A DNA stretch of 64,000 nucleotides from Streptococcus mitis. GTDB taxonomy: Bacteria; Bacillota; Bacilli; Lactobacillales; Streptococcaceae. The notes below the pieces were generated by a model. The model was not told the origin of the DNA. It saw only the letters and a program-made list of their open reading frames with translations, and ran no database searches. Shown here piece after piece: positions 1 to 8,845 of this stretch (its first letter is position 1; every line of letters begins with the position of its first letter). Where the stretch lies: positions 1 through 64,000 of the forward strand of contig JAGZLW010000002.1 in assembly GCA_018364455.1 (NCBI GenBank), read 5' to 3'. Position numbers and translations under genes: made by a program.

Positions 1-144
1 TCAGAATCAACAGGTAAGTCAAGACAGCAATTGCCAAATACAGGTACAGAAACTTCCAAATCATCTGTACTCCTTGGAGCTTTGGCAGCTGTGACTGGTC
101 TAGGTCTGTTTGCGAAACGCCGTAAACGTGATGATGAAGAATAA
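1..144 (+). CDS. C-terminal end of an LPXTG cell-wall-anchored adhesin, probably the serine-rich-repeat glycoprotein (5' truncated)
   Basis: Only the last 47 codons are in the window. They show a complete sortase A sorting signal: LPNTG, a hydrophobic segment (VLLGALAAVTGLGLFA), and a positively charged tail (KRRKR) before the stop. Sortase would cleave between T and G and link the protein to peptidoglycan. The gene lies directly upstream of an SRRP glycosylation and accessory Sec locus, where the adhesin substrate (PsrP/Fap1/GspB type) is normally encoded, so it is inferred to be that substrate. No serine-rich repeats are visible in this piece, so the SRRP identity rests on context. The wall-anchor call itself is firm. 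Confidence 0.85.
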   Translation, partial: SESTGKSRQQLPNTGTETSKSSVLLGALAAVTGLGLFAKRRKRDDEE

Positions 145-189
145 TCGGATTAAAAATACATAGAAAGTATTATTGTTTCGATTTATGAA

Positions 190-226
190 GAATCCCTTGG
201 ATGAAAAATCATCCAGGGGATTTTTT
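190..226 (+). terminator. Rho-independent terminator of the adhesin gene
   Basis: AATCCCTTGGAT pairs with ATCCAGGGGATT (one wobble) around a short A-rich loop, and the 3' arm runs into a T tract. It separates the adhesin transcript from the glycosyltransferase operon. Confidence 0.8.
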
Positions 227-248
227 GCGTTTTAAAAGTTAAGGGAGA

Positions 249-277
249 TAGAAAAATAGCATAAAAAATGTTATAAT
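249..277 (+). promoter_or_regulatory. Sigma-A promoter of the glycosyltransferase operon
   Basis: TATAAT at 272-277 is preceded by a weak -35 (TAGAAA, 249-254) at a 17-bp spacing. An AAAGGAG ribosome binding site at 284-290 precedes the ATG at 300. Because a terminator lies just upstream, this promoter probably starts the operon. Confidence 0.6.
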
Positions 278-299
278 AGTAGGAAAGGAGAACGACTAC

Positions 300-2384
300 A
301 TGACTGAAAAAATTACGGTAATTGTACCAGTTTATAATGTTGAAAATTACCTAGAAAAATGTTTGGATAGTTTAATTAATCAAACTTATAAAAATCTTGA
401 GATAATTGTAATTAATGATGGTTCTACAGATAATTCGGGTGAAATTTGTCAAGAGTATGCACAAAAAGATAATCGAATTGTTTATATTGAAAAAGAGAAT
501 GGTGGTTTATCAGAAGCGAGAAATGTAGGTCTGGACAAGATGACTGGTTCCTATGTAACTTTCATTGATTCTGATGATTGGGTTGAATTAGATTATGTAG
601 AAATTCTATACAAGAAAATAATTGAGTATCAGGCTGATATTGCGGTTGGAAATTATTATTCTTACAATGAAGATGAGGAGACGTATTATTTCCATATATA
701 TGCAGATGCCTACTATGAGAAAGTATATGACAATATTTCTATTTTTGAGAATTTGTATGAATCTCACGAAATGAAGAGTTTTGCTTTGATATCTGCTTGG
801 GGCAAACTCTATAAAGCGAAATTGTTTGATTATCTGAGATTTGATAAAGGGAAACTCGGCGAAGATGGTTATTTTAATCAAAAAATATACTTATCTGTAA
901 ATAAAGTAGTTTATTTAAACAAAGGTCTGTACGCATATCGTCAGAGAAGTGGAAGTATTACAAAAACTTGGACAGAAAAGTGGATGCACGCCTTAGTTGA
1001 TGCTATGTCTGAGCGTATTACTCTACTAGCTAATTTGGGTTATCCACTTGAGAAACACTTGGCAGTTTATCGTCAGATGTTGAAGGTCAGCCTCGCAAAC
1101 GGTCAAGCTAGTGGTTTATCTGACACAGCAACGTATAAAGAGTTTGAAATGAAAAGAACTCTTTTAAATCAGTTATCAAGACAGGAGCAAAAGAAAAAGA
1201 AAGCTATTGTTCTTGCAGCAAATTATGCCTATGTAGAGCAGGTCATAACTACGATTAAGTCCATTTGCTATCACAATCGCTCGATTCGCTTTTATCTGAT
1301 TAATAGTGATTTTCCTAATGAATGGTTTAAACAATTAAACAAGCGATTGGAAAGATATGACTCAGAGATTATCAATTGTCGGGTTACGTCTGAGCAAATT
1401 TCGCGTTATAAAACATATATTAGTTATACAGTGTTTTTGCGTTATTTTGTGTCTGATTTCGTGAAAGAAGATAAGGCTCTTTATTTAGACTGTGATTTGG
1501 TTGTAACTAAAAATTTGGATAACTTGTTTGAAACAGACTTGCAAGACTATCCATTAGCAGCTGTTCGAGATTATGGAGGAAGAGTCTATTTCGGTCTAGA
1601 AATATTTAATGCAGGTGTTCTCTTGATTAATAATGCTCTTTGGAAACAAGAGAATATGACTCAAAAGCTGATAGACTTAACCAATGAATGGCATGATAAG
1701 GTGGAACAGGCTGATCAAAGTATTTTAAATATGCTTTTTGAAAACAGATGGTTGGAATTGGACTTTGATAATAATCATATTGTCATTCATGAACGTTTCG
1801 CAAACTATAGTTTTCCAGATGGGCAAGAATATCCAGGGATCATCCATTATTTATCAGAGAGAAAGCCTTGGCAGGTACATGCTGGACAAACCTATCGTGA
1901 TGTTTGGTGGTATTACCATGATATGGAATGGACAGAGTTAGGAAAAAATCATCATTTACATTCTCTTAAAAAATTACATCTTTATCCGCTAAAAGTTCCA
2001 TTTTCTTGTTTGATTTATACAGCTTCAGATCAAATTGAGCAACTGGAAACACTAATAGTGGCTTTACCAGAAGTGCAATTTAAGATTGCAGCAAGAGTAA
2101 TCGTTAATGAGAATCTTTCTAGACTTGTTGTGTATCCAAACGTTACTGTTTATTCTGGAACAGTATTTTTGGAGGAATTGGATAGAGAATTGGTAGAAAC
2201 TTGTCAGATTCTTTTAGATATCAACTATGGTGAGAAGGAAGTAGAGATATTAGAGCAATTTATTTCCCAAAGAAAACCAATTTTAGCCTTTGAAAATACT
2301 AAATCTTATGAAGCGAACCAAGAGATATATCAGATTGATCAAGTTTCAGAAATGATAGAGAGAATAAGAGAGTTAAATAAATGA
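300..2384 (+). CDS. GT2-GT8 bifunctional glycosyltransferase with C-terminal GtfB-like module
   Basis: 694 aa with three parts. Residues 1 to about 290 are a GT2 family GT-A domain (VPVYNVENYL start, FIDSDDW metal site). Residues about 300-560 are a GT8-type domain with DXD at D397-C-D399 (LYLDCDLVV). Residues about 570-690 are a module (SDQIEQLETL...LLDINYG) repeated in five other proteins of this locus. It probably extends glycans on the serine-rich adhesin in the cytoplasm before export; donor and acceptor sugars cannot be read from the sequence. It is the first gene of the operon, with a strong RBS, and its TGA overlaps the next ATG (ATGA), indicating translational coupling. Two catalytic GT domains in one chain suggest that it adds two successive sugars. 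Confidence 0.9.
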   Translation: MTEKITVIVPVYNVENYLEKCLDSLINQTYKNLEIIVINDGSTDNSGEICQEYAQKDNRIVYIEKENGGLSEARNVGLDKMTGSYVTFIDSDDWVELDYVEILYKKIIEYQADIAVGNYYSYNEDEETYYFHIYADAYYEKVYDNISIFENLYESHEMKSFALISAWGKLYKAKLFDYLRFDKGKLGEDGYFNQKIYLSVNKVVYLNKGLYAYRQRSGSITKTWTEKWMHALVDAMSERITLLANLGYPLEKHLAVYRQMLKVSLANGQASGLSDTATYKEFEMKRTLLNQLSRQEQKKKKAIVLAANYAYVEQVITTIKSICYHNRSIRFYLINSDFPNEWFKQLNKRLERYDSEIINCRVTSEQISRYKTYISYTVFLRYFVSDFVKEDKALYLDCDLVVTKNLDNLFETDLQDYPLAAVRDYGGRVYFGLEIFNAGVLLINNALWKQENMTQKLIDLTNEWHDKVEQADQSILNMLFENRWLELDFDNNHIVIHERFANYSFPDGQEYPGIIHYLSERKPWQVHAGQTYRDVWWYYHDMEWTELGKNHHLHSLKKLHLYPLKVPFSCLIYTASDQIEQLETLIVALPEVQFKIAARVIVNENLSRLVVYPNVTVYSGTVFLEELDRELVETCQILLDINYGEKEVEILEQFISQRKPILAFENTKSYEANQEIYQIDQVSEMIERIRELNK

Positions 2385-3259
2385 GCAAAAACATTGTGCG
2401 AGGTGATGCGCTAATCTTAACTGTAAGTGATCAGATTGAGCAGTTAGATTATCTCCTAGAAAACTTGCCAAACGTCTGTTTTCATATTGCAGCGCCTGTG
2501 CAGTTTTCTGAGAAAATTCGTAGCTTAGAAACGGAATATAATGTCCGTCTCGTGACAGTTACAACTGATCAGCAAATTGATTTTCTAGTGAATATGTGTG
2601 ATTTCCTACTAGATATCAATCATTTTCAAGAAGTTGATTCTATTGTTTCCAAATTTGTGCAGGCTGGTAAAATGGTCTTGGCTTTTGATAATACAGTCCA
2701 TGGAAATCAAGGTCAAGAAGTCTTTGAAGCAAATAGACCTGATGAATTGGTTAGTAGGATTCGTGATAGTATAAATTCAATCTCAGTGGGGGTGAATAAT
2801 CATGAAAAAATCATCCAAGATGGCACTTGGAATGTATTTCAAATCGATGATAAGGCCCACTTCGTAGTAGGAGCCAATGTCATTTGTAGAAATTTTGAAA
2901 ATTTTCGTGTTCCTTCTGGTAAGTTAATACTGCATGATGGTGTCTTTATCAATAACTCTTGTAGTTTTAACTGTATGGAAAGAATTGAAATCGGAGCAGG
3001 TGCCATGATGGGGGAGGGTGTTCGTTTTTATGATCACGACCATGTTTATACTGCTGAAAAGATAGAAAAATGGCAGTGGACCACAGCGCCAATAAGAGTT
3101 GGAAGAGATTGCTGGATAGGAAGTAATGTCACGATTTTAAAAGGAGTGACTATTGGGGATAATACCATTATCGGAGCAGGTTGTCTCATACGCAATGACA
3201 TTCCGGCAAACAGTGTGGTTTATAATGATGGGCATCTTTTTGTAAAAGAAAGAAGATAA
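2381..3259 (+). CDS. Hexapeptide-repeat O-acetyltransferase with N-terminal GtfB-like module
   Basis: 292 aa. Residues 1 to about 125 are the module shared across the locus (SDQIEQLDYLLENLPNV, LLDINH, LAFDNT). Residues about 165-290 are a left-handed beta-helix acyltransferase with imperfect hexapeptide repeats (IEIGAGAMMGEGV, VGRDCWIGSNVTILKGVTIG). The probable catalytic His lies in the FYDHDHV segment. Such enzymes transfer acetyl from acetyl-CoA to a sugar hydroxyl, so it probably acetylates a glycan sugar of the adhesin, possibly alongside Asp2. The start codon overlaps the upstream stop. The donor acyl group and target sugar are inferred from family and context. Confidence 0.85.
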   Translation: MSKNIVRGDALILTVSDQIEQLDYLLENLPNVCFHIAAPVQFSEKIRSLETEYNVRLVTVTTDQQIDFLVNMCDFLLDINHFQEVDSIVSKFVQAGKMVLAFDNTVHGNQGQEVFEANRPDELVSRIRDSINSISVGVNNHEKIIQDGTWNVFQIDDKAHFVVGANVICRNFENFRVPSGKLILHDGVFINNSCSFNCMERIEIGAGAMMGEGVRFYDHDHVYTAEKIEKWQWTTAPIRVGRDCWIGSNVTILKGVTIGDNTIIGAGCLIRNDIPANSVVYNDGHLFVKERR

Positions 3260-3268
3260 TGTGGAGCT

Positions 3269-4477
3269 ATGGATACAAAAAAAGCAATCGTTTTAGGGGC
3301 AGATAATAATTATCGTGACAAATTGGAAACAACTATTAAATCTATTTGTTACCATAATAGAGATTTGAAATTTTATATTTTTAATGAAGATATCCCCAAA
3401 GAGTGGTTTTATCTGATGGAGAAGAGATTAGAAAAACTTAACTGTGAAATTTTGAATATAGAAATTGATGCAGAAAAAGTAAAGCATTTTTCTACTCCTG
3501 ATGAACACATTAAGTATATGACTTATTTTCGCTATTTTATTGCAGAATTTGTAAAAGAAGATAGAGCCTTGTATTTAGACTGTGATATGATTGTTTATAG
3601 GAACATAGATTTGTTATTTCAGAAAGATTTTGAAGAAAATTATATAATTGCCGTTCCAGATGGATGGTATAAAAATATTTTTAATGCAGGAATGATGATG
3701 GTAAATGTTCATAAGTGGAAAACTGATAATATTTGTCAAAATCTTTTAGAGTTGACTGCAGAAAAACATCAAGAAGTCTACGGGGATCAAGGAGTCTTAA
3801 ATCTATTATTTGAAAATAAGTGGAAGAAAGTATCTCCTCATTATAATTTTATGGTTGGGCTTGATACCTTGGCTTATTGGGCTCAAAAGCCAGAGTGGTT
3901 TTTAAATAGTTGGGATGAAAACTATAAACCTGCTATTATTCATTTTGAAGGTAAAGATAAACCGTGGAATGATTCATTAAAAACAAGATATAGAGAATTG
4001 TGGTGGTTTTATAATGGTTTGGATTGGCAAACTATTTTGTCGCGAGTTGATAGCAAACCAACTACGTTTAGTGAAATTGCCTCAGTTTACTTATTTCATA
4101 CGGCTATTTTTACAGATACACAAGATTTGGAACACATAGAATATCTAGTAGAAAACCTCCCTAATGTTCACTTTCATATTTTTGCCCATAGTTATTTTGG
4201 ACCGAGAGTACAAGTGTTGAACCGTTTTTTAAATGTGTCTCTTTATCCCAATTATACACCGTATCAATCTCAAGAAATGCTGAGTAAGTTAGATTTTTAT
4301 CTAGATATCAATCATAACCAGGAAATAGATAATATTATTTCAAAAGTTCATGACCTATCGAAACCGATATTTGCTTTTGAGAATACGAGTCATGATACAA
4401 ATAATCGAAGTCAGATATTGCCTTCAACAGAGCCAAAGGAAATGGTAAAAGTTATTAAACAGTTTTTAGGAGAATAA
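3269..4477 (+). CDS. GT8 family glycosyltransferase with C-terminal GtfB-like module
   Basis: 402 aa. A GT8 domain occupies residues 1 to about 265 with the DXD motif D104-C-D106 (LYLDCDMIV). The segment FNAGMMMVNVHKW and a later HFEGKDKPW segment fit the family's sugar-binding and C-terminal motifs. Residues about 280-395 are the shared module (TQDLEHIEYLVENLPNV, YLDINHNQE, FAFENT). The GT8 part resembles the second domain of the protein at 300-2384, as if derived from a common ancestor. It is inferred to transfer glucose or galactose to the growing adhesin glycan. It lies 9 bp after the acetyltransferase and 11 bp before the next GT gene, in the same operon. Confidence 0.88.
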   Translation: MDTKKAIVLGADNNYRDKLETTIKSICYHNRDLKFYIFNEDIPKEWFYLMEKRLEKLNCEILNIEIDAEKVKHFSTPDEHIKYMTYFRYFIAEFVKEDRALYLDCDMIVYRNIDLLFQKDFEENYIIAVPDGWYKNIFNAGMMMVNVHKWKTDNICQNLLELTAEKHQEVYGDQGVLNLLFENKWKKVSPHYNFMVGLDTLAYWAQKPEWFLNSWDENYKPAIIHFEGKDKPWNDSLKTRYRELWWFYNGLDWQTILSRVDSKPTTFSEIASVYLFHTAIFTDTQDLEHIEYLVENLPNVHFHIFAHSYFGPRVQVLNRFLNVSLYPNYTPYQSQEMLSKLDFYLDINHNQEIDNIISKVHDLSKPIFAFENTSHDTNNRSQILPSTEPKEMVKVIKQFLGE

Positions 4478-4488
4478 TTGTATAGAGT

Positions 4489-6225
4489 ATGGATGAATTA
4501 ATTAGTATTATAGTTCCAATATATAATGTTGAAAAGTATTTGCGGGAGTGTTTGGACAGTATTCAAAAACAAACTTATCAGAATTTTGAATGTATCATGG
4601 TCAATGATGGTTCTACGGATAATTCGAAACAAATAGCAGAAGAGTATCTAGTGGATAGTCGCTTTAAGTTAATCAATCAAACTAATCAAGGTTTAAGTGT
4701 GGCTAGAAATACAGGGATCAAACATCTGAATGCTGCTTCTTCTTTTGTGAGTTTTGTGGATAGTGATGATTATATTCATTCTACATTTTTAGAAAAAATG
4801 ACGACACAAATTGAAGAAGGTGTTGATATTATAGAGGGATTGTTTGAACATTATCATGATGGGAATATCTATTATTTTCCTCAATCTGGACCACATAAAG
4901 TAGTTCTAGAAACTACTGTAGAAAAGTTAGAATATCTAGTATTAGAAAAAAATAGAAATAGTTCCTGTGGGAAATTAATTCGAAGAGAGCTCTTGAATGA
5001 TAAATTTTTTCCGAAAGGCTGGATTTTTGAAGATTTAGCTGTAGTACCAGAGTTCGTAACCAGCTCAAATAAATGGGTTAAAATACAGGAAACTGTATAT
5101 ACTTATAGAATTCATGAAAACTCTATTATTACAAGTTCGTTTTCGGAGAAAGATTTAGATATATTTAAAATTTTTGAAAAATTTGATTGCTTTTTCAAAG
5201 ACGAATCACGTAACATAAAAATTTGGGTAGAAAAATTAAAACTATTACATATAAATTATAGAAGTGAGAAAGTACCTACTCAGTATATATATAGATATCA
5301 AAAATACAAAGAAAAAATATTATCACAAATCGAAGAGTATGAAAAGGGGGAATTGATAAGTATTATCGTACCCATTTACAATGTAGAAAAATATTTACGG
5401 CAGTGTTTAGATAGCATTATGAATCAAACATATCGAAATTTTGAGTGTTTATTAATAAATGATGGTTCGCCAGATAACTCTGCTGATATTTGTAGAGAGT
5501 ATGTCTCTAAAGATTCTCGTTTTCGTTATTTTGAAAAGGAAAACGGAGGTGTGTCATCAGCACGAAATCTAGGAATTGAATTATCAGAGGGGGATTATAT
5601 TACTTTTATTGATTCAGATGATTGGGTGGATTCTGATTATTTAGAAGTACTTTATAATTCACTTGTGGATGAGAGAGCAGATATAGCTATCTCTACTTAT
5701 AAACAATTTAATATGGATGATAATTGTTATTATGTGCATTCTTATCAAAGAGGATATGAAAAACGAATTTTTGAAAAATATCAGTTGATTGAGGAATTAC
5801 CTGTTTTGGAGCGGTATGACCAATCTTATGGCATAATGTCTGGGAAAATAATATCAAAAAAGGCTTTGGGAATAATTAGGTTTAATGAGTATACCGCTTT
5901 ATGTGAAGATATGGAATTTTGGTATAAATTATATCTTGTTTCAAATAAAATAATATATATAAACAAAGATACTTATAATTATAGGAAGTATGGAAACGCT
6001 AGTTTGAAACATATTGATGCGAAGAACAAGTATAGTGATATCCAACAACGGTTAAGTTTTATTTCTATTTTAGCTACTAATGGTAGAAATATACGAGGTT
6101 ATATAGAGAATTTACTTATTCACTTAGAAATTAGTCTAGAGGAATTAAAAAATAGTAACCAAGAATCAGATGAAACTTATAGATGGATTGAGGAGATATT
6201 GTTTTTATTTAAGGGTACTGAGTAG
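4489..6225 (+). CDS. Tandem GT2-GT2 glycosyltransferase
   Basis: 578 aa made of two GT2 domains. The first spans residues 1 to about 280 (SIIVPIYNVEKYL, VNDGSTDNS, FVDSDDY). The second starts at about residue 288 with almost the same opening (ELISIIVPIYNVEKYL) and carries FIDSDDW. The linker DNA at 5343-5361 reads AAAAGGGGGAATTGATAAG, which resembles a ribosome binding site followed by a TTG start. This suggests that two adjacent genes were fused, or that the second domain can also be made separately. Role: elongation of the adhesin glycan, inferred from context. It is followed by a 355-bp gap, so it may end the first transcription unit. Confidence 0.88.
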   Translation: MDELISIIVPIYNVEKYLRECLDSIQKQTYQNFECIMVNDGSTDNSKQIAEEYLVDSRFKLINQTNQGLSVARNTGIKHLNAASSFVSFVDSDDYIHSTFLEKMTTQIEEGVDIIEGLFEHYHDGNIYYFPQSGPHKVVLETTVEKLEYLVLEKNRNSSCGKLIRRELLNDKFFPKGWIFEDLAVVPEFVTSSNKWVKIQETVYTYRIHENSIITSSFSEKDLDIFKIFEKFDCFFKDESRNIKIWVEKLKLLHINYRSEKVPTQYIYRYQKYKEKILSQIEEYEKGELISIIVPIYNVEKYLRQCLDSIMNQTYRNFECLLINDGSPDNSADICREYVSKDSRFRYFEKENGGVSSARNLGIELSEGDYITFIDSDDWVDSDYLEVLYNSLVDERADIAISTYKQFNMDDNCYYVHSYQRGYEKRIFEKYQLIEELPVLERYDQSYGIMSGKIISKKALGIIRFNEYTALCEDMEFWYKLYLVSNKIIYINKDTYNYRKYGNASLKHIDAKNKYSDIQQRLSFISILATNGRNIRGYIENLLIHLEISLEELKNSNQESDETYRWIEEILFLFKGTE

Positions 6226-6580
6226 AGCGAATGAACTGAGAAAAAGTCTATTTTGCTTATGTATCTAAACCATTTATATAAAGCAAAAAGCTTTCAATTA
6301 TTGATAATTTATATTGAAATGTAAGAAATTTTAAAAAATTCTAGTTTAATTATTTTTTATTCTACAGTATATTATGAGTTTATATACTTAGATGATTACA
6401 GTCGAGGTTTATTATACTTTATTAAGTAATGATACCTAGAAAGTTAAGTTTGTTGCTTGACTACTTAAAGTTGTTTGTGGTAGTGAAGATAGTTTTTGCT
6501 TTCATTTTAAATTAAAACACTAAAACACTTTCTACATTAGTGTTGCACTTTAAACACAACGAAAGGAATCAATTAGAAAT
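6226..6580 (+). other. AT-rich intergenic gap within the glycosyltransferase cluster
   Basis: 355 bp without a supportable gene. An AACACTA/TAGTGTT inverted repeat (6516-6522 and 6538-6544) lies close to the next gene. TTGACT at 6457-6462 is followed only by a weak -10 (TAGTGA, 6481-6486). No clear rho-independent terminator was found. It may hold the promoter of the second GT block or be the scar of a lost gene. Confidence 0.4.
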
Positions 6581-8818
6581 ATGAAAATCCATATTACCAA
6601 TCTATATGGAATGGCTAGAGAAAGTACAGCAACCATTGCTCAAAATGCTGTTCAAAAAATTGCTACTCAACTAGGATTTAGAGAGTTAGGGATTTATTTT
6701 TACCATGCATCCGCTGAAACTGTAGAAGAGCGAAGTAGAAGATTAGACGGGATTCTAGCCAGTGTTTCAATGGGAGATGTGGTCATTTTTCAAACACCTA
6801 CTTGGAATGGTCTAGAGTTTGAAAGAGAATTTTTAAGTAAGTTGAAACTTCTCAATGTGAAAATCATAGTATTTGTTCATGATATGATTCCTCTGATGTT
6901 TAAAGCAAATGAATTTTTGATGCAGGATTATATCAATCTTTACAACATGGCAGATAGTATCATCTTACCATCAGAAGCTATGAAAGAGAAACTACTTCAA
7001 CAAGGATTGAATGTTAAAAAAGTCATTTTTCAAAGAATGTGGGATCATCCTCATGATTTGGACTTACATGAACCTATATTTAAAAAAGAAGTTTATTTTG
7101 CAGGAAATTTAAGTCGTTTCCCAGAATTAAAAACTTGGGAGGGGACAGTTCCGCTAACTGTATTTTCAAATGAAGAACAGCTTTCTTTGTCGAATCAAGT
7201 TCATATTGCGGGCTGGAAAACTGATGAGGAAATGCTCTTAGAGTTATCAAAAGGTGGATTTGGGCTGGTTTGGACTACACATCAAAATGAGGAACAAAAT
7301 ATCGATTATTACAGTATGAATGTTTCTTATAAATTGAGTACTTACTTAGCGGCAGGCATTCCTGTCATTATCCCTGCTACCTTATCTAATTCGGACTTTA
7401 TAGTAGAGCAAGGATTGGGATTTGTAGTTGATAACTTAGAGGAAGCCAACCTTTTGGTGGAACAATTATCAGAGGAAGCCTATCTTCAAATGTGTAGTAG
7501 AGTGCGTTATTTTTCCTTTTTACTAAGTCAAGGTTTTTTTGCAAAACAATTTTTATTGCAAGCAGTTTTTGAACTAGGGATTAGTAACAATCAACAATCA
7601 CGAGGTATTCGACTATTGACAGTTACAAATAGTCAGGATTTAGAACAAATTGAATATCTAGTAGAACAGCTTCCTGAGTGTGATTTTAGTATTGCTGCTA
7701 GAACTCTTATGGGACCACGATTGACAAACTTGGCTGAAAAAGAAAATGTCTATCTATATCCGGTCTCAGATTCAGAAAAGATTGAGGAACTATTAGACAA
7801 GACTGATCTATATTTGGATATTAACTATGGTGGGGAAGTAGATGGGGTGTTTAATCGCCTATTAGAAAAAAATATTCCTAGTTTTGCCTTCTATAAAACA
7901 CAAAATGGAGAAAAAGGCCAGTATCTCTTTTCTATCAAAAATGTTGATGCTATGGTAGCTGCAATAAGGAATTATGCAGAAACAAAACAATTGCCTAATA
8001 AACCATTTGATTTTGAAGTGCAAACTATAGATGAAACACTTGATTATATTCTGGAGAATCAATCTTCAATAGCACGATTTGGTGATGGCGAGGCTGCAAT
8101 CATGCTAGGCCAGTCTATTAATTATCAGAAACATGACCCTAATCTTGCAGAAGAATTGAAATTTATTTTTAGTCAAGAGAGTAGTCCTACATTAGTTATT
8201 GGTTTACAAGAAGGTTTAAAAAACCGTTTCTCTTTTGTTCCAGATGCTCTAGCTTTTTGGAGACAATATTTAGAGGATTATGAGGAATTTTATCTAGATT
8301 ATTGTAAAAATACTTGGTACGGCTCAACTTTTATTTCCAGACCTTATATTGATTTTTTAGATAAATCAAAAGCAAAATCTCAGTTTGAAAAGTTGAAAAA
8401 ACTATGGGAAGGAAGAGACATCCTTATCGTAGAAGGCTATGCTTCTAGATCTGGGGTAGGAAATGATTTATTTGATGGAGCTAAGAGCATTAAACGAATT
8501 ATTTGCCCATCTCGACATGCCTATGATAAGAAAGATGAGATAATGGAAGCAATAATGAACCATGCTGATGGGCGTTTGGTTTTGTTAATGCTAGGTCCTA
8601 CAGCTAAGGTTTTAGCTTATCAACTTGCTACTAAGGGTATGCAGGCAATTGATATAGGACATGTTGATTCTGAGTATGAGTGGATGCAGATGGGAGCTGA
8701 AAATAAGGTTTTATTACACAACAAGCATACTGCAGAGTTTAATCTAGATACTGAAATAGAATTAGCAGATGATGAAGCGTATTTGAGTCAGGTTGTTGTA
8801 GACTTGAGTTCAGAATAG
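6581..8818 (+). CDS. Gtf3-type glucosyltransferase fused to GtfB-like module and GT-D (DUF1792) glycosyltransferase
   Basis: 745 aa in three parts. Residues 1 to about 335 match Gtf3 (formerly Nss), which adds glucose to GlcNAc on Fap1-type adhesins (MKIHITNLYGMARES start, VFVHDMIPLMF). Residues about 340-460 are the module shared in this locus (QDLEQIEYLVEQLP, YLDINYGG). Residues about 480-745 are a GT-D domain (DUF1792), the fold described for dGT1 of S. parasanguinis, with the DXE metal motif at D502-G-E504 (RFGDGE). In better-known loci Gtf3 and the GT-D enzyme are separate proteins, so this looks like a fusion of two consecutive glycan-extension steps. The RBS (GAAAGG) sits rather far from the ATG. 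Confidence 0.88.
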   Translation: MKIHITNLYGMARESTATIAQNAVQKIATQLGFRELGIYFYHASAETVEERSRRLDGILASVSMGDVVIFQTPTWNGLEFEREFLSKLKLLNVKIIVFVHDMIPLMFKANEFLMQDYINLYNMADSIILPSEAMKEKLLQQGLNVKKVIFQRMWDHPHDLDLHEPIFKKEVYFAGNLSRFPELKTWEGTVPLTVFSNEEQLSLSNQVHIAGWKTDEEMLLELSKGGFGLVWTTHQNEEQNIDYYSMNVSYKLSTYLAAGIPVIIPATLSNSDFIVEQGLGFVVDNLEEANLLVEQLSEEAYLQMCSRVRYFSFLLSQGFFAKQFLLQAVFELGISNNQQSRGIRLLTVTNSQDLEQIEYLVEQLPECDFSIAARTLMGPRLTNLAEKENVYLYPVSDSEKIEELLDKTDLYLDINYGGEVDGVFNRLLEKNIPSFAFYKTQNGEKGQYLFSIKNVDAMVAAIRNYAETKQLPNKPFDFEVQTIDETLDYILENQSSIARFGDGEAAIMLGQSINYQKHDPNLAEELKFIFSQESSPTLVIGLQEGLKNRFSFVPDALAFWRQYLEDYEEFYLDYCKNTWYGSTFISRPYIDFLDKSKAKSQFEKLKKLWEGRDILIVEGYASRSGVGNDLFDGAKSIKRIICPSRHAYDKKDEIMEAIMNHADGRLVLLMLGPTAKVLAYQLATKGMQAIDIGHVDSEYEWMQMGAENKVLLHNKHTAEFNLDTEIELADDEAYLSQVVVDLSSE

Positions 8819-8845
8819 TATTAATCATGGAATTTCGGAGGAGAA

